A stretch of 64,000 nt of DNA, from positions 10,416,001 through 10,480,000 of the forward strand of contig CAJFCV020000004.1 of NCBI GenBank assembly GCA_904066235.2, in the 5' to 3' direction. Below the pieces are notes generated by a model, which worked only from the letters and a program-made list of their open reading frames with translations, had not been told where the DNA came from and did not search any database. This DNA is from Bursaphelenchus xylophilus. Lineage: Eukaryota; Nematoda; Chromadorea; Rhabditida; Aphelenchoididae. Positions 45,003 through 56,007 of the stretch are shown here, piece by piece. The first letter of the stretch is position 1, and every line of letters begins with the position of its first letter. The position numbers and the translations under genes are program-made.

Positions 45003-46715
45003 ATGAAAACATCCAGGAACAATCTAACACCATGCCTAAAGTCTGTTTTTAGTGCTGAACTGGAGTCTTACGGAGGCAGTTCAATGGCAACGGCATTTAC
45101 TCCAACACAAGTCAAACTCTTGGAAGTCCTGCCGACTGCCGTTAAACTGGCTTGGAGATTGCCGTCGGTGGCGAGGAAGAGCGAAAGGATTGTAAGTAAT
45201 TCTTTGTTAGTTTTTCGCACGAACTACTTTGTTGTGGAGCCTCAAAGTTCTCCACAATTCCCAAGCAAATTAGCATAAATCGACTCATATAAAAGCAACG
45301 TCTCGTCACCAATTACAGAACATAATCTCATTTTCTCCTTCTCGGTGTGGTCTTCTTAATAAACCTTATTCCAAAACCTGTGTCTATTCCAAGAGCGGTG
45401 GTCCAAGCGCCCTCTCTACCCATCTATGTTGACCTCTACCTATCTACGTCCAGTTCATTTGCCCAAAAATGGGCTGAAAAATTGTTTTTGAAGAAAAACG
45501 TTTGTATCAGCCAGCCGGGAAAGATTTAGGCAATGTCCGGGAAATATTGAGAAGTTCAGTAGCTTGGTTCACTCGGACAAAACAAGAAACTAAAGTGTCG
45601 CAGAGAACCGTCCTGAAAGAATTATTGGATAGCTTGGATATTGGTTTGTCTAAAAAATAATGAGCACTCTGTTGGTCGAAAATCGCACCGCCGCCGAGAA
45701 AGTGAATTGTGTCGAAAAATCAAATTGCTTTTCACTTCAGCGACGCAGATGGCGTTGCGACATTGTGTTCACTATTTTCCCAACAGACTGATAACTCGTC
45801 AGCCGGAGGGCACTAATAAACGACTGTGGTATCGCCGTGATTGTAATGATTTTTGTCAGCATTTTCTTTTACTTTTTTCCTTCAATCCCGCTTCAAACAA
45901 CCTTGTGTTATAAAAATGACGAATCGTAAAAAAGAAATTTTACTTTTGATTGAGAAAGGTGTGGCCTTGGCCTTCAAATTATTCATAAGAAAAGTCAATC
46001 TTAAACTACGAAGAATAAAACGTATCAGTCTGTCGGAAAAGTACTAAGCACCCTGTCGCATTGAAAATTGCATGGTTGCGGAAAAAATGAATTGTGCCGT
46101 GGCAAAATCGAATTTATTTTCACTTTAGCGACACGATTGCTGCAGCGACAAAGTGCTCATTATTTTCCCGACAGACTAATAAAAAAGTTTTCTCATATGT
46201 TGAAAAGGGTTTGCATTATCATCGTATGTTCCAAAGATGGCTAAAAATTGCTTCAAATGCTACTACATCAAAGACGAATTCACTTTCATCTACGGCCATT
46301 GTCCATAAAATTTCGGTGAGCCGGATTGTCTGCTTGAAACTAAAAAAATATTGTTTTTTGAAGTTTACAGTATCTTCGTTTTTTATTTGAATAGTTTTTT
46401 TTGTAAGACAGTTGGAAATCTGTACAAAAAATCACCGAAAATTTGGCAAGATATGGTTACATAGAGGTCTCTTCGTTCATTTTTCATCCTGAAGTTTAAC
46501 CGGTGACAAAGAGAAACATAACAACATTAAAAAAACAAATTTTTCCTTATCAAATGTCACATAAATGCAATGACTAATTCGCGAACCTCTTGCAGTTCCG
46601 CTATTTGCCCTGCGGCTTTATGGAGACGCTTTTTATCACCAAACTGGGAGCGGAAATTATGAGCCATAAAACTTTCGCCCCAAAATTTGCAGAGCTATTG
46701 TATAAGGCAGTATGA
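45003..46715 (+). CDS. Two-exon gene of unknown function
   Basis: Exon 45003-45191 ends exactly at a GTAAGT donor and exon 46596-46715 follows a CTCTTGCAG acceptor in matching phase, giving 102 residues. The first part is a basic, Ser/Thr-rich N-terminus (MKTSRNNLTPCLKSVFSAEL), the middle is amphipathic (PTQVKLLEVLPTAVKLAWRL) and the end is FITKLGAEIMSHKTFAPKFA and a short Leu-rich tail. There is no signal peptide or zinc motif. An acceptor-like GTCGACAG lies 15 bases before the ATG. The stop codon overlaps the ATG of the aspartic protease gene (ATGA, 46712-46715), so the two may be co-transcribed or may be misjoined parts of one locus. The 1.4 kb intron carries two TIR-A copies and an inverted R1 repeat. 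Confidence 0.5.
45237..45345 (-). repeat. R1 repeat, inverted
   Basis: Reverse complement of the R1 sequence (gtggagcctcaaagttctcc, then attagcataaatcgactcat), far from the receptor cluster. Confidence 0.7.
45640..45793. mobile_element. TIR-A element
   Basis: Ends ttggtttgtctaaaaaataa and cactattttcccaacagact; in the intron of the 45.0 kb gene. Confidence 0.75.
46023..46181. mobile_element. TIR-A element
   Basis: Ends tatcagtctgtcggaaaagt and cattattttcccgacagact. Confidence 0.8.
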
Positions 46716-49553
46716 TTGTTCCAGCTTTTTGTGTCCTGATTTCTTGCGTGCTGGGCAATGTGATTCAGATACCCGTCGATGTGGTGGACAATGGCCCAGC
46801 GATGGACTCAGAGGAAGGTGGGTTTTGTCATAGGGTCGTTTTTTTTCTATGCCTGGGGAAAATTTTTCTGACCGTCTTTGACAGTTTTGTGAGGAAAAAA
46901 CATATTTTTTTCGGAAAAAAGCGTGTGTTTTTTGCACAGCAGAAACAACTTTTTTCTTCGTGCGGCTACCGCTGGCACAATGACTTTTTCGCACAGTGCG
47001 TCGCCAAAATCACTTCAGCAACCTTGCGAACGGACTAGTCGACAAAAAGCGACTAATGAGGTCTCAGTGAGGGCAGAAATGTGATGTAGCGAAATCATTG
47101 AATTCCTAGCTTTGTAAAATAATATCAGTTTGTCGGGAAAAGAATGAAAACAGTGTCACTGCGCCGATCGCGTCGCTGACACGGGGGGCAACTTGATTTT
47201 GCCGCGACAAAGTTCATTTTCTCGGCAATGCCATTTTCTATGCGGCTGCTCATTATTTTCCCGACGGACTGCTGAAATTATATATCGTTCTTCAGACAGA
47301 CTGCAGAACCTGGGGCTGTTTTATCAACGCTCCATCAACAACACGCGCTTCCGATACCTCCAACTGTATAATCCAACGCAATTTCTGTTCTCCTACCAAG
47401 ACACCATTTACACCGGTAAGCCATTGCTTATGACCTCTTTTTCGAAGCGCTAGACCTTCCGTTACAGGCACTGTGTACGTGGGAACACCGCCTCAACGAT
47501 TCTCGGTGGTCCTCGACACGGGCTCGTCCAACTTCTGGGTTCCCGACACCTCCTGCACCGGCGACGCGTGCAAGAAGAAGCGCCGCTTCAACAGCCTCGC
47601 CTCCTCAACCTACCAGTCCACCAACAAGAGATGGGATATTAAATACGGCACCGGGGACGCGAACGGCTTTGGAGCCAAGGAAACTGTGGGATTCGGCGGG
47701 AATTTCTCGGTTTTAAAGGCTGATGTTGGACTGGCGACCCGAATTTCCGATTTTTTCAAAAACAAACCGCTTGATGGCATCTTGGGGTTGGCGTTTCCGC
47801 GGCTGAACAAGCACGGAACGCCCGTCTTTTTGTCCGCATATCAGCAAAAGTTGATTGACAAGAAGATTTTCACCGTATGGATGCATGCGGTTTCGGTCAG
47901 ATCTAACGTAGGTTTCACTTCTACGGCTTATGTCAGTCTGTCGGGAAAATAATGAGCGCACTGTTGCTGCGCCAATCGCTTCGCCGAAGTGAAAAGCGGT
48001 TTGATTTTGCCGCGAAAAAATTAATTTTTTTCGGCGGCGATGCGATTTTCGATGCGACAGAGGGCTGATTATTTTCCCGACAGACTTTTACTTACTCGCG
48101 GAAAAAAGGACTGGGGACTCTCTTGGCGCGAGTATGCAGTGGAGGACCAGATCCAGTGGCAAAAAACGTACAATTTTGCATTCGGGAAGTATCAAAAATG
48201 TGGTAAAATGCTTCCCTCTATAAGTGAAAAAACTGCGTTTTGAAGGGCGCCCTGTTTCCTCAAAAAAAAAGCGGGCGCGCTTATGAAATCTGAGTTTTTT
48301 CAATTGGAGAAGGAAGTATCTTGCCACATTTTTTGATGCTTCCTGGATGCAAAATTGTACGTTTTTTGCCACTGGATCAGGTCCCTACTGTACATATGAA
48401 AGGTAACCGTGACAGTTTTAGGGCAGGATTGGCGGTCAAATCACATACGGAGGGATTGATGAGACGAATTGCAATGATACGATCCGCTATATCCCCATGC
48501 TTGATCTGACTTATTGGATCTTCAGGACAACCAAATTCTTTGTTGACAACAAGGAGATTTCCGGATCCTGGAAGGCGATCTCGGACACCGGCACCTCTCT
48601 AAATCACTTCCCCGAAAAGATTTACAATCTTATTCTCAGCGAGATAGGAGCAAAATATGTAGGTTCGATTTTGAGTCGCTGCGTCTGGGCAGAATCTTAT
48701 GTTAGGAAAAAATATTTTGTGATTTTGAGCGGAAAATAATCGGTAGCTTTTATTACTCCGTCGGAAAAATAGTGAGCGCTCTTTCGCATCAAAAGTCGCA
48801 TCGCCGCCGTGAAAATGAATCGTGTCGCTGCAAAATATTGCCTTTAAATTGCCTTTTCTTTCTGCGACGCGCCTGGCGCAGCGACATTGCTCTCATTATT
48901 TTTCCGACAGTCAGACGACAAGCCCCAAAAGTGATTTCTTAAATTGTCAAGAATAATTGTTTTTGAAAACAAGATTTTAAACCGAATTTTCGCGTCCCAA
49001 ATTTTCGGCTTGACGACTGTCCGGGTCAACACAAAATCGATTGATACGAGGCGTAGAGCAGGTGGATACCCAAAAAAAGGTTGTAGGAAGTGCCTACGAG
49101 GCCTGGCAAGGCCGTGGGATGGTTTATAGACGTGTTGGACGCTCGGCGAAGGCTCGGCGAAGACTTACAACATATCCACTGTTTCTTATCTCTTTAATAC
49201 AAAATTGTCATCAAAATCAACTTTAGGATTCGGACCGAGACATGTATTACGTGGGATGTCACAAACGCTTTTCCTACGGCTTCGAATCCAACGGCGAAAG
49301 ATTTGAGATCGACTTCGAAAACACGGTGCTCCGAATCCGCAGCAGCTGCTACATCACCATCGCCAAGATGAACAACAACATTGCGCCCGGCATGCCGGAC
49401 ATAATCTTCGGCGTCCCGATGATACGACAGTACTGTCAAGTATACGACATGGAGAAGGAGCGGCTCGGCTTCGCCGTCGCCAACCATGCGGGCGGGAGGA
49501 GGGTTTTGGTCGGGTTGATTATGGCGTTGTATGTCCTACTTAAAGATCTGTAA
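46712..49553 (+). CDS. Pepsin-type aspartic protease (family A1)
   Basis: Exons 46712-46817, 47296-47415, 47468-47907, 48422-48658 and 49227-49553 join in phase to 409 residues. Residues 1-15 form a hydrophobic leader; a short propeptide follows. Both catalytic aspartates are present: Asp92 in VVLDTGSSNFWVP and Asp277 in AISDTGTSLNHFP. The flap tyrosine is Tyr135 (KYGTGDANGF); FGVPMIRQYCQVYD near the end matches the conserved C-lobe RQY motif. A hydrophobic tail (VLVGLIMALYVLL) suggests membrane or GPI attachment, which is unusual for digestive cathepsin-D-like enzymes. Expected activity: acid endoproteolysis in secretory or lysosomal spaces. TIR-A elements sit in introns 1, 3 and 4 without damaging the frame, and a TIR-F element is also in intron 3. 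AATAAA is at 49554-49559. Confidence 0.93.
46880..47037. repeat. TIR-C-like repeat
   Basis: Contains ttttttgcacagcagaaaca, ttcgcacagtgcgtcgcc and the end tcagcaaccttgcgaacgga; in protease intron 1. Confidence 0.5.
47123..47273. mobile_element. TIR-A element
   Basis: Ends tatcagtttgtcgggaaaag and attattttcccgacggactg; in protease intron 1, ending about 20 bases before an exon. Confidence 0.8.
47932..48088. mobile_element. TIR-A element
   Basis: Ends gtcagtctgtcgggaaaata and gattattttcccgacagact; begins 25 bases after a protease exon. Confidence 0.85.
48143..48384. mobile_element. TIR-F element
   Basis: Ends ggaccagatccagtggcaaa and tgccactggatcaggtcc; in protease intron 3. Confidence 0.75.
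48751..48913. mobile_element. TIR-A element
   Basis: Ends tactccgtcggaaaaatagt and attatttttccgacagtcag; in protease intron 4. Confidence 0.75.
49060..49180. repeat. Family G repeat
   Basis: aaaaaaaggttgtaggaagt then ggacgctcggcgaaggctcg; in protease intron 4. Confidence 0.5.
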
Positions 49554-52500
49554 AATAAAATGTATTACGACTTGACACTACGTACCATTTGTATGTCCTC
49601 CAACGCATGACGATAATGGTCGTTGGAGAGGCGTCCGATCGTTACGGCTTCTTGCAGGGTGAGAATGAGCTCCTGAAACTTGGAAATTTCAATCGTTTGT
49701 TGTGCATAACAGAAGAACGTTCAATGTGCGACACTTTGTCTTCCGTGAGTTTAGATCTTTTGATAGCACAGAGAGTACTATCAATCTGTCGGGAAAATAA
49801 TGCGCACAAAAAAAGGAGAACGTTCGGCACATTTTTGAGGATTGGTAAGTCTGAAAACGTTTTGGTTTGCATGTGACGCACAACATTGTCATTAAAAATC
49901 AGTCTTTTCCGCGAAATGCACGTCAAATTGCGGAGTCCGGTGCCCAGAATAGACTCTTCGGTATCGGTTTCTTACACTTCTTCTTCATTTCACAGAGAAG
50001 ACAGAGAAAAGACGCGCAAAAACCTGCTCTCTCGCCCCTTAAAATTCCCCATTTCTTCCCCAACTAAAGTTTTTCTTTTGTTGGCGAATTGGCCCATCCA
50101 TTCATGGGACCGTTCTAGCTTATCTCAGGTTGATGTGCAATGATATCAGCCCGTCCGCAAAGTCGCTGAGGGTAAAGTAGTCGACAAATTCCCAGCTTCT
50201 TTGCGAAGGGCGTGCTAAAATTTCCGGGAACTAAATGCCCATGTGCAGGAAAGATATCAGCAAAATGCACTTCAAGCACGCCATGTTAAATCCCTTACCT
50301 CAACATCCCTCAGCATGAGCATTAGAATGCCAAACCGCGACTCGTTGTTCGGATAGGTCTTCCGGCAATATTCATGCAGTTCGCGAAGAAGTTGTTGCAG
50401 CGGCGCGAGCGAAATCTCGAAATCGGCATGAAGCATGGCCTCCCGCCACAACGCGGCGCCCACAATTCCGGCGGTTTCAACAAGATCCACCTGGAGGGCT
50501 TTGTATTTCTGGGTGTAGGCAACGCAGCGTTTCGTGATTGGCATGAAGAAACTGAAAAAATAAGATTATCAGTGTGAGGCGGAACGACCGAACTTCGAGC
50601 CCGAATTCCCACGGAAATCATCATTTATTATTCAAATTTGATTGTACTTTCCTACGTGGGATTTCTCTATATAAGGGCCGCTTTTCACTCGATAAATCAC
50701 TTGAACTCGAGCTTCTCGTCTTATCGTGTGGTTGTCCCCCGGGCCTCTGGACAGTCAGCCTGTCGGGAAAATAATGTGTGATCTGTTTAAGAATTGCGTC
50801 GCTGAAGTGAAAATCAATTTGATTTGGTCGCGACACAATTCATTTTCTCGGCCTCGGTGCGATCGTCGATGCAACAGAGTGCTCATTATTTTCCCGACAG
50901 ACTGACTCAAAAAAAAACAGAAAATTTCAGGAAGAAGTCTCACTAAACTCACCGCTCAGATTGTTTCGGGTTCTTGTCGTCCTTGTAGAACCTCTCCATA
51001 TTCTCAACGTTCACGTACTGACCAAAATGAAGAACAATCCGTTTGTCGGCGAGGTCCGGGAAGTATTGTGAAGTCCAGTAGGCTTGGTCTACTCGGCCAA
51101 AAAAGAAACTAAAGTGTCGCAGGGTGTCGGCCTGAAAAGGTCGATTGAATAGCTTGAATATACGTCTCTCAGGAAAATAATGAGGGTTCTGTCGCATCGA
51201 AAATCGCATCGCCGAGAAAATAAATTGTGTCGCGGCAAAATGAAATTACTTTTGACCAGATGACGAAAAAAGGTATCCAACTACATCCTGAATGGTGCAA
51301 AATGCATCATTTTTCATCTCTAGCCAAAAATAGCCTTCTGCAATGTGACAGTCACAAGAAGTAAACCTTTAGAGGAAATTTCAGCTTTTTTGCACACTTT
51401 TTTTTTGACCACTATGTCGGGAAAATGAGCGTAATTTCGCTGCGCCAATGGCGTTGCATACTTGAAAAGCCATTTGATTCAGCCGCGAAACAACTCATTT
51501 TCTCGGCGGCGATGCGATTTTCGTTGCGACAGAGTGCTCATTATGTTTCCGACAGACTGACAGTGGTTTTTCTACTGATCTAACGGCCGCTGAACGATGC
51601 ACTTTATTGCATCCAGAATCCATCTAGTCCTTGTTGTAATTAGCATAAATCATCATGAAAATTTCCCCTTACCATTTGAGGTTTGGAGAATTCCGAGAAC
51701 GGCGGGAAATACTCTTTCAGCATGGTCAGCAGCAACGGAATACTCGATCTCTCGAATCTCACATGCTCAACGATTGGGACCTCCCTCCACACGGTGTTCG
51801 GATCCTCGAACATTGTCTCTGGGTACAGGGCGAAGAAGAGCGACTTCTGATTCGCGTGAAACGTCCGATATCCCTCCGCCATTTTGCTGAGCAGACTCTG
51901 GTTCGAAGTGGTAGGACGGGGTTCTTCAATCAGCATTTCCATTGACATAAGAGCGGTTTGCTCCGTGTCTTGAGTCGGCCTCGGTTTGAGTCGACGTTGG
52001 CCAAAGGGCTCGCGGTAGAATTGGATATCTGAAGGGAGGGATTGACAAGGGAAACGGTCAAAATTCAGAAAGCACTTGGACAAAAAATGTGAAAATTTTT
52101 TATAGATCTCGGTTAATTTCGCTCGGAAAAAATCACAATACACATCAACCCAACGTATTTTGTGAACTTTTTATATATCGTGTCTACAGACAAAAAATTA
52201 AAATATCTCGTCTAAATTTGTGCTTTCATTAAAATATGGGCCCCAAATTTTGAGCTCTATATCTATTATTCGTGTATTACAATCGGCATCTAAATCCGGA
52301 AAAAGTGGTGTTGGCAACCTACTGTCTTTTTTCATTCCAAGCTTCTCACACTTCCTGTAACGACACGCCCGACACATGTTCCGAGAGTCTGAAACAAAGC
52401 GACAGTTATGCAATGAGGCTCGGTTGATAAAGATGTTGGTTATGGTTTTTACACAGCATGCATATAAATGACCCTACCTTTGTGAATTGGGCAGTTTTGC

Positions 52501-53166
52501 TTCTGTTTGCACTTGTAGGTCTTTCCCATCGCAACAGACCTGCGAAAAAATGCGGCGCCTGAAAAGTCTAGCATATATTTAGGGGACGGCAAGTGTACTA
52601 CGACTTTACAGCTTTGCAAAGGACCAAAAAATTTTGTTGTATTGTTTTTCAAGATTTTTTCAAGCGTGCGTAGACTTTTTTCGAAAGCTTTCAGCACTGT
52701 GAATTTTACCCTTTGCATCTTCAAAGCGGAGTTTTTTTGTTGGAGAAGACATTTTGCTATATTTTTTGATACTTCCCGGATGCAAAATGGTACGTTTTTG
52801 GTACTGGATCAGGTCCGTCACTCTCGGAGGCCCCTGTTGTGCAAAAATCACCATTTTGGTCTAAAATTGGCTATTGTGGGGTATGAAATTATTGTAGACA
52901 GGTTTAAAATAGGGTAGGTCTTAATCTAGCAAAAATAATGAGCACTAAGCATGCGGAATATACGCCTTTATTTTTGAGGTAAACACCGAGATTCCTTTCT
53001 TAAGTCCCAAAAAGCTGAAAACTAAAAAAAATTTTGACTTACAGGCTCTACACGCCATAACGCCGAAATGCAGCCCAAACGCTTCGGCTCCACAGATACA
53101 ACAACAATTCGTGTTGAAGCCATCATGAACATAATCCTTGATTATAATACTCACCTCTTCCCGCAT
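49536..53166 (-). CDS. Nuclear hormone receptor (NHR family)
   Basis: Minus-strand exons 53166-53043, 52558-52478, 52388-52323, 52028-51673, 51131-50953, 50551-50299, 49672-49586 and probably 49547-49536 give about 385 residues, all in phase. The DNA-binding domain is complete: Cys22-x2-Cys-x13-Cys-x2-Cys (ICGAEAFGLHFGVMACRAC) then AAFFRRSV, and a second finger C-x5-C-x9-C-x2-C ending CRACRYRKCEKLGM. The hinge and ligand-binding domain follow (for example FSFFFGRVDQAYWTSQYFPD). The CRACAAFFRR box is typical of the expanded nematode HNF4-like NHRs. It should be a nuclear ligand-regulated or orphan transcription factor. The start follows a CTCTTGCAG acceptor. The 3' end is the least certain part: exon 50299 could read on to a stop at 50272, and the final 12-base exon could be replaced by read-through to a TAA near 49562. 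Introns contain several TIR-A copies and one TIR-E. Confidence 0.88.
49779..49806. mobile_element. TIR-A left-end fragment
   Basis: tatcaatctgtcgggaaaat only; the rest is lost. Confidence 0.55.
49919..50138. mobile_element. TIR-E element
   Basis: Ends cacgtcaaattgcggagtc and tatctcaggttgatgtg; in the NHR gene's intron between exons ending 50299 and starting 49672. Confidence 0.7.
50754..50905. mobile_element. TIR-A element
   Basis: Ends gtcagcctgtcgggaaaata and attattttcccgacagactg; in an NHR intron. Confidence 0.85.
51161..51262. mobile_element. TIR-A element, right half lost
   Basis: Starts cgtctctcaggaaaataatg and stops in the interior at about gcaaaatgaaattacttttg; in an NHR intron, 30 bases from an exon. 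Confidence 0.65.
51412..51561. mobile_element. TIR-A element
   Basis: Ends ctatgtcgggaaaatgagcg and cattatgtttccgacagact; in the same NHR intron. Confidence 0.75.
52720..52816. mobile_element. TIR-F half element
   Basis: Only the right arm (ttttttgatacttcccggat, tactggatcaggtcc) is present; in an NHR intron. Confidence 0.55.
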
Positions 53167-53751
53167 ATTTAAACCGCAACACTGCAAGAGACAGCTTGGT
53201 CAATGATTAAGATTTGATAAAAACGCGAAAACGACGAAAACTGGGGAAATTCCTCGAGTGTTTGTCGAAAAATGGAATTGGAGTTCGGAAACACAGGTAA
53301 GGAAGGGTTCATTCGAGTGGTGTGTTCGAAAAAGTGTGGTTTTCGTTCCGTCTGTGAGAGAGACATGTGGGTGGACAGCTAAATTTACGTGGCAGACGCG
53401 ACAAAATTGAGGAAAAACTTTCCTTCGCGTGCAAAGTCCGCCAGTTTTTGACCAAATTTGAGGCAAATTTAAACCACGCCCTTTGCTAAGACATTCAGCT
53501 GAACTTTTCTGCAAAAGATCACAAGAAACAAGCAAATCTGCCTGTTGCAATCGGGGTTTTTTGACGCAAGTGTTGGCCTAAAATTGACTCTTTAGTAAAA
53601 TTGCCGAATGTCAAAGTGCGAGCGCCTAATTAATGGTGTCTTTTTGACCTTGACGTCAGATTTTCGGCAAATTCAACTCCGCAAGAAATGTTCAGACTTT
53701 ACAAATTTATGCGGTTTTATTTTTCCGTTGTTTCAGAAGACTAAAATGTTA

Positions 53752-54518
53752 CAGTGGCGGTCAAAAAAAACGGCCACCCCAAGATGATGCGCTCTAACGC
53801 AGAAGAGAGTGGTCGTAGGAAGATACTATTTCCTGAAGTCGAAAACTGTAACAAAACGGTATCTGTCGTTTCGGGCGGTCGTTCCTTTAATCGGTGCCGT
53901 GTTAAAACAAATGTCCATGATGTTCTTGTACAAATAAAACCTGTTTAAGGTTCTACATTCATTGTTTAGCGACCACCAAAACGGATTTTTGGAGAAAATT
54001 AGGTCAAAATATTTCATTTTTTGAGTTTTCTTATCAAAAGAAGCGCAATTTTGGCAAAAGTGGGCAGTCTTACACACGAATACGATCAATACCGTCTACA
54101 GTATTGCTTCGGGTTATCAAAACAACGGCACAAACCCAAAAAAAAATTTGGCCGGGCCTTAACCATGAACAAGGTCATCAACCTTGACTGATGCCTGAGG
54201 GCATATGTACAAAGTAAAAAATACTGGAATTGGTGTGTATTGATATAGCTATCCTAGTTCAGTCCCATATGGCGGCAATTTCTAACATACACCGCGTTTA
54301 AAGCAAAATAATTATGGGTGGCCATTTTTTTTGACCAGGCCAAAAGAACATATTGCCCCAGTACCTGCTAGGCCAGCACTACAGTACCACAAGCGTATAG
54401 TCGCACGTCTTAGTATTCCATAAGCTTTACAATGATACCATATTTATCTTCCTACGACCACTCTCTTCTGCGTTAGAGCGCATCATCTTGGGGTGGCCGT
54501 TTTTTTTGACCGCCACTG
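53752..54518. mobile_element. Tc1/mariner-like non-autonomous element
   Basis: Terminal inverted repeats of about 75 bases: cagtggcggtcaaaaaaaac at the left and its complement gttttttttgaccgccactg at the right. Each end is flanked by TA (53750-53751 and 54519-54520), the target duplication of Tc1/mariner elements. At 767 bases and with no transposase frame it is non-autonomous. Confidence 0.8.
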
Positions 54519-54650
54519 TATACAATGATTTGATAATAAAGTGTTTGCCATATCCGCCGAGGCACAAACCCGAAGCTCTTCCGCCAAGGCACAAAACCGG
54601 AGCCCTTTAATTTCGTACTCGCAAAGAAATCGAGAATTTGGACTCATGAG

Positions 54651-56007
54651 AGAAGTACTATAAGTGCGACGCTCAGATTTTTTAAAAATTTTTTCGCATG
54701 CAAAAACATCAGGCATGGACCACTTATCAATCACTGAAAATTTTAGCTGGCGCTTTGCAGTCGCATCCCAGATATTCAACAATCTTTGTGGCCAAGAAAA
54801 TACGCGAAAAGTGGAGAGTGGTCACCTAGCAAAAAATTTGGGAAATTCTAGCGATTTATCCTTCGATGTTGCCGATTTAAAAGACGATTTTTGGCTCGCT
54901 GCGTCAGCCCGTAATGGACCCGCGGTTTGAAGCAGTTTTATTTTTTGCATATTCAGTCTCCAAAAATTATATAAAATCAGTTTTAATCACAATTAGAAAT
55001 GCATTAATGTTTAAAATTGCTTAGTGTGTCTCATATAACCCTTAGGTGTCCATTAAACGCGATTTCCGCCGTGTTTTCAATATTTGCACCAAGCGGGGAT
55101 CGAACCCGCGACCTTTCAAACGTAATTTTTGCCAAAATCCAATATACTACGCGATCTCCCCCCTGGAGTTATGACCGCACATTATGTGTATAATATGCAG
55201 AATTTTATGCTGATTCCGAATCTGAAATAAAATCCTGTGGGATTTTTGATACGAAGGAGTTATACAGATTACAATATCCCTATGTTACAGTAATCTGAGA
55301 GACTTAATTTTCAAAAAAATGAATTCCCAAAGGTCGAAAACGTATACAAGCAAAATTTTGGGTGATTTGCTCTTTCTATGACGTCGCCAGGTCGAAAATT
55401 CCAAAAAAGACAAATTTAAGCAAATTTATGCCTTCCGGGCAGAACTAAGAAAAACTGTTGTTCGCTTTTCCTTCGCACATGTCGACGGTCATTTTTATGC
55501 AAAAAACTCAAAATCGATTTTTTCCTATGTCCACCGCTGACGCAGCGAGCCAAAAATCGTCTTTTAAATTGCAGGTGTATGTATATAAGTGGCTTGAATA
55601 GTCACCATAATGTTAACCAGGCATTCTTACAGGTTTAACAACCGTTTTTCTGAACAAACTACCATAACTTTAAAAGCGGTGGATGGATTCAATAGACTCG
55701 TGTACTTATCAGTACTGGGGAGGTGTCAATGTAAATTTTCTAACACACTGCGCAGATTACGGGAGGGAAATCGCAGTTCTAATCAAAAAAATGTGGGCTG
55801 CCCGCTAAGGGTTGCCAGCAAGTGTCGCGACGCCGGCCATACCTTGTCAGGCCGTGTAAAAAGATTAATTTTTGATGAGAACTACGGTAGAAATAGGGAC
55901 GGAAACTTTTGTGTCAAAAATTCGTAAAAAACTGCATATTTTTTGGAAAAAATTTATCTGAAGTTGTGCCAAAGTTCTGAGCGTCGCACTTGGGGTACTT
56001 CCCCTGT
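54651..56007. mobile_element. TIR-B-bounded element
   Basis: Left agaagtactataagtgcgac and right gtcgcacttggggtacttcc then cctgt are inverted. The long interior includes a tRNA-like sequence and an ORF (55610-55927) of unknown nature, so this may be two elements. Confidence 0.5.
55088..55163 (-). pseudogene. tRNA-like sequence
   Basis: Read on the minus strand it has a perfect T arm (GCGGG TTCGATC CCCGC) with a good internal B box and an A-box-like tcgcgtagtatattgg about 35 bases upstream. However, the 5' GGGGGAG cannot pair with the 3' TTGGTGC as an acceptor stem, and no anticodon stem forms at the right distance. It is best read as a decayed tRNA or tRNA-derived fragment, inside the TIR-B-bounded segment 54651-56007. 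Confidence 0.45.

Noticed and set aside
50272..50298. Nuclear receptor ending at the stop at 50272
   Set aside because: A GTAAGG donor at 50298 and an in-phase exon (49672-49586) encoding a plausible continuation of the ligand-binding domain make the longer model more likely, though read-through is not excluded.
55088..55163. Functional tRNA gene
   Set aside because: The T arm is good, but acceptor and anticodon stems cannot form, so only a tRNA-like remnant is called.
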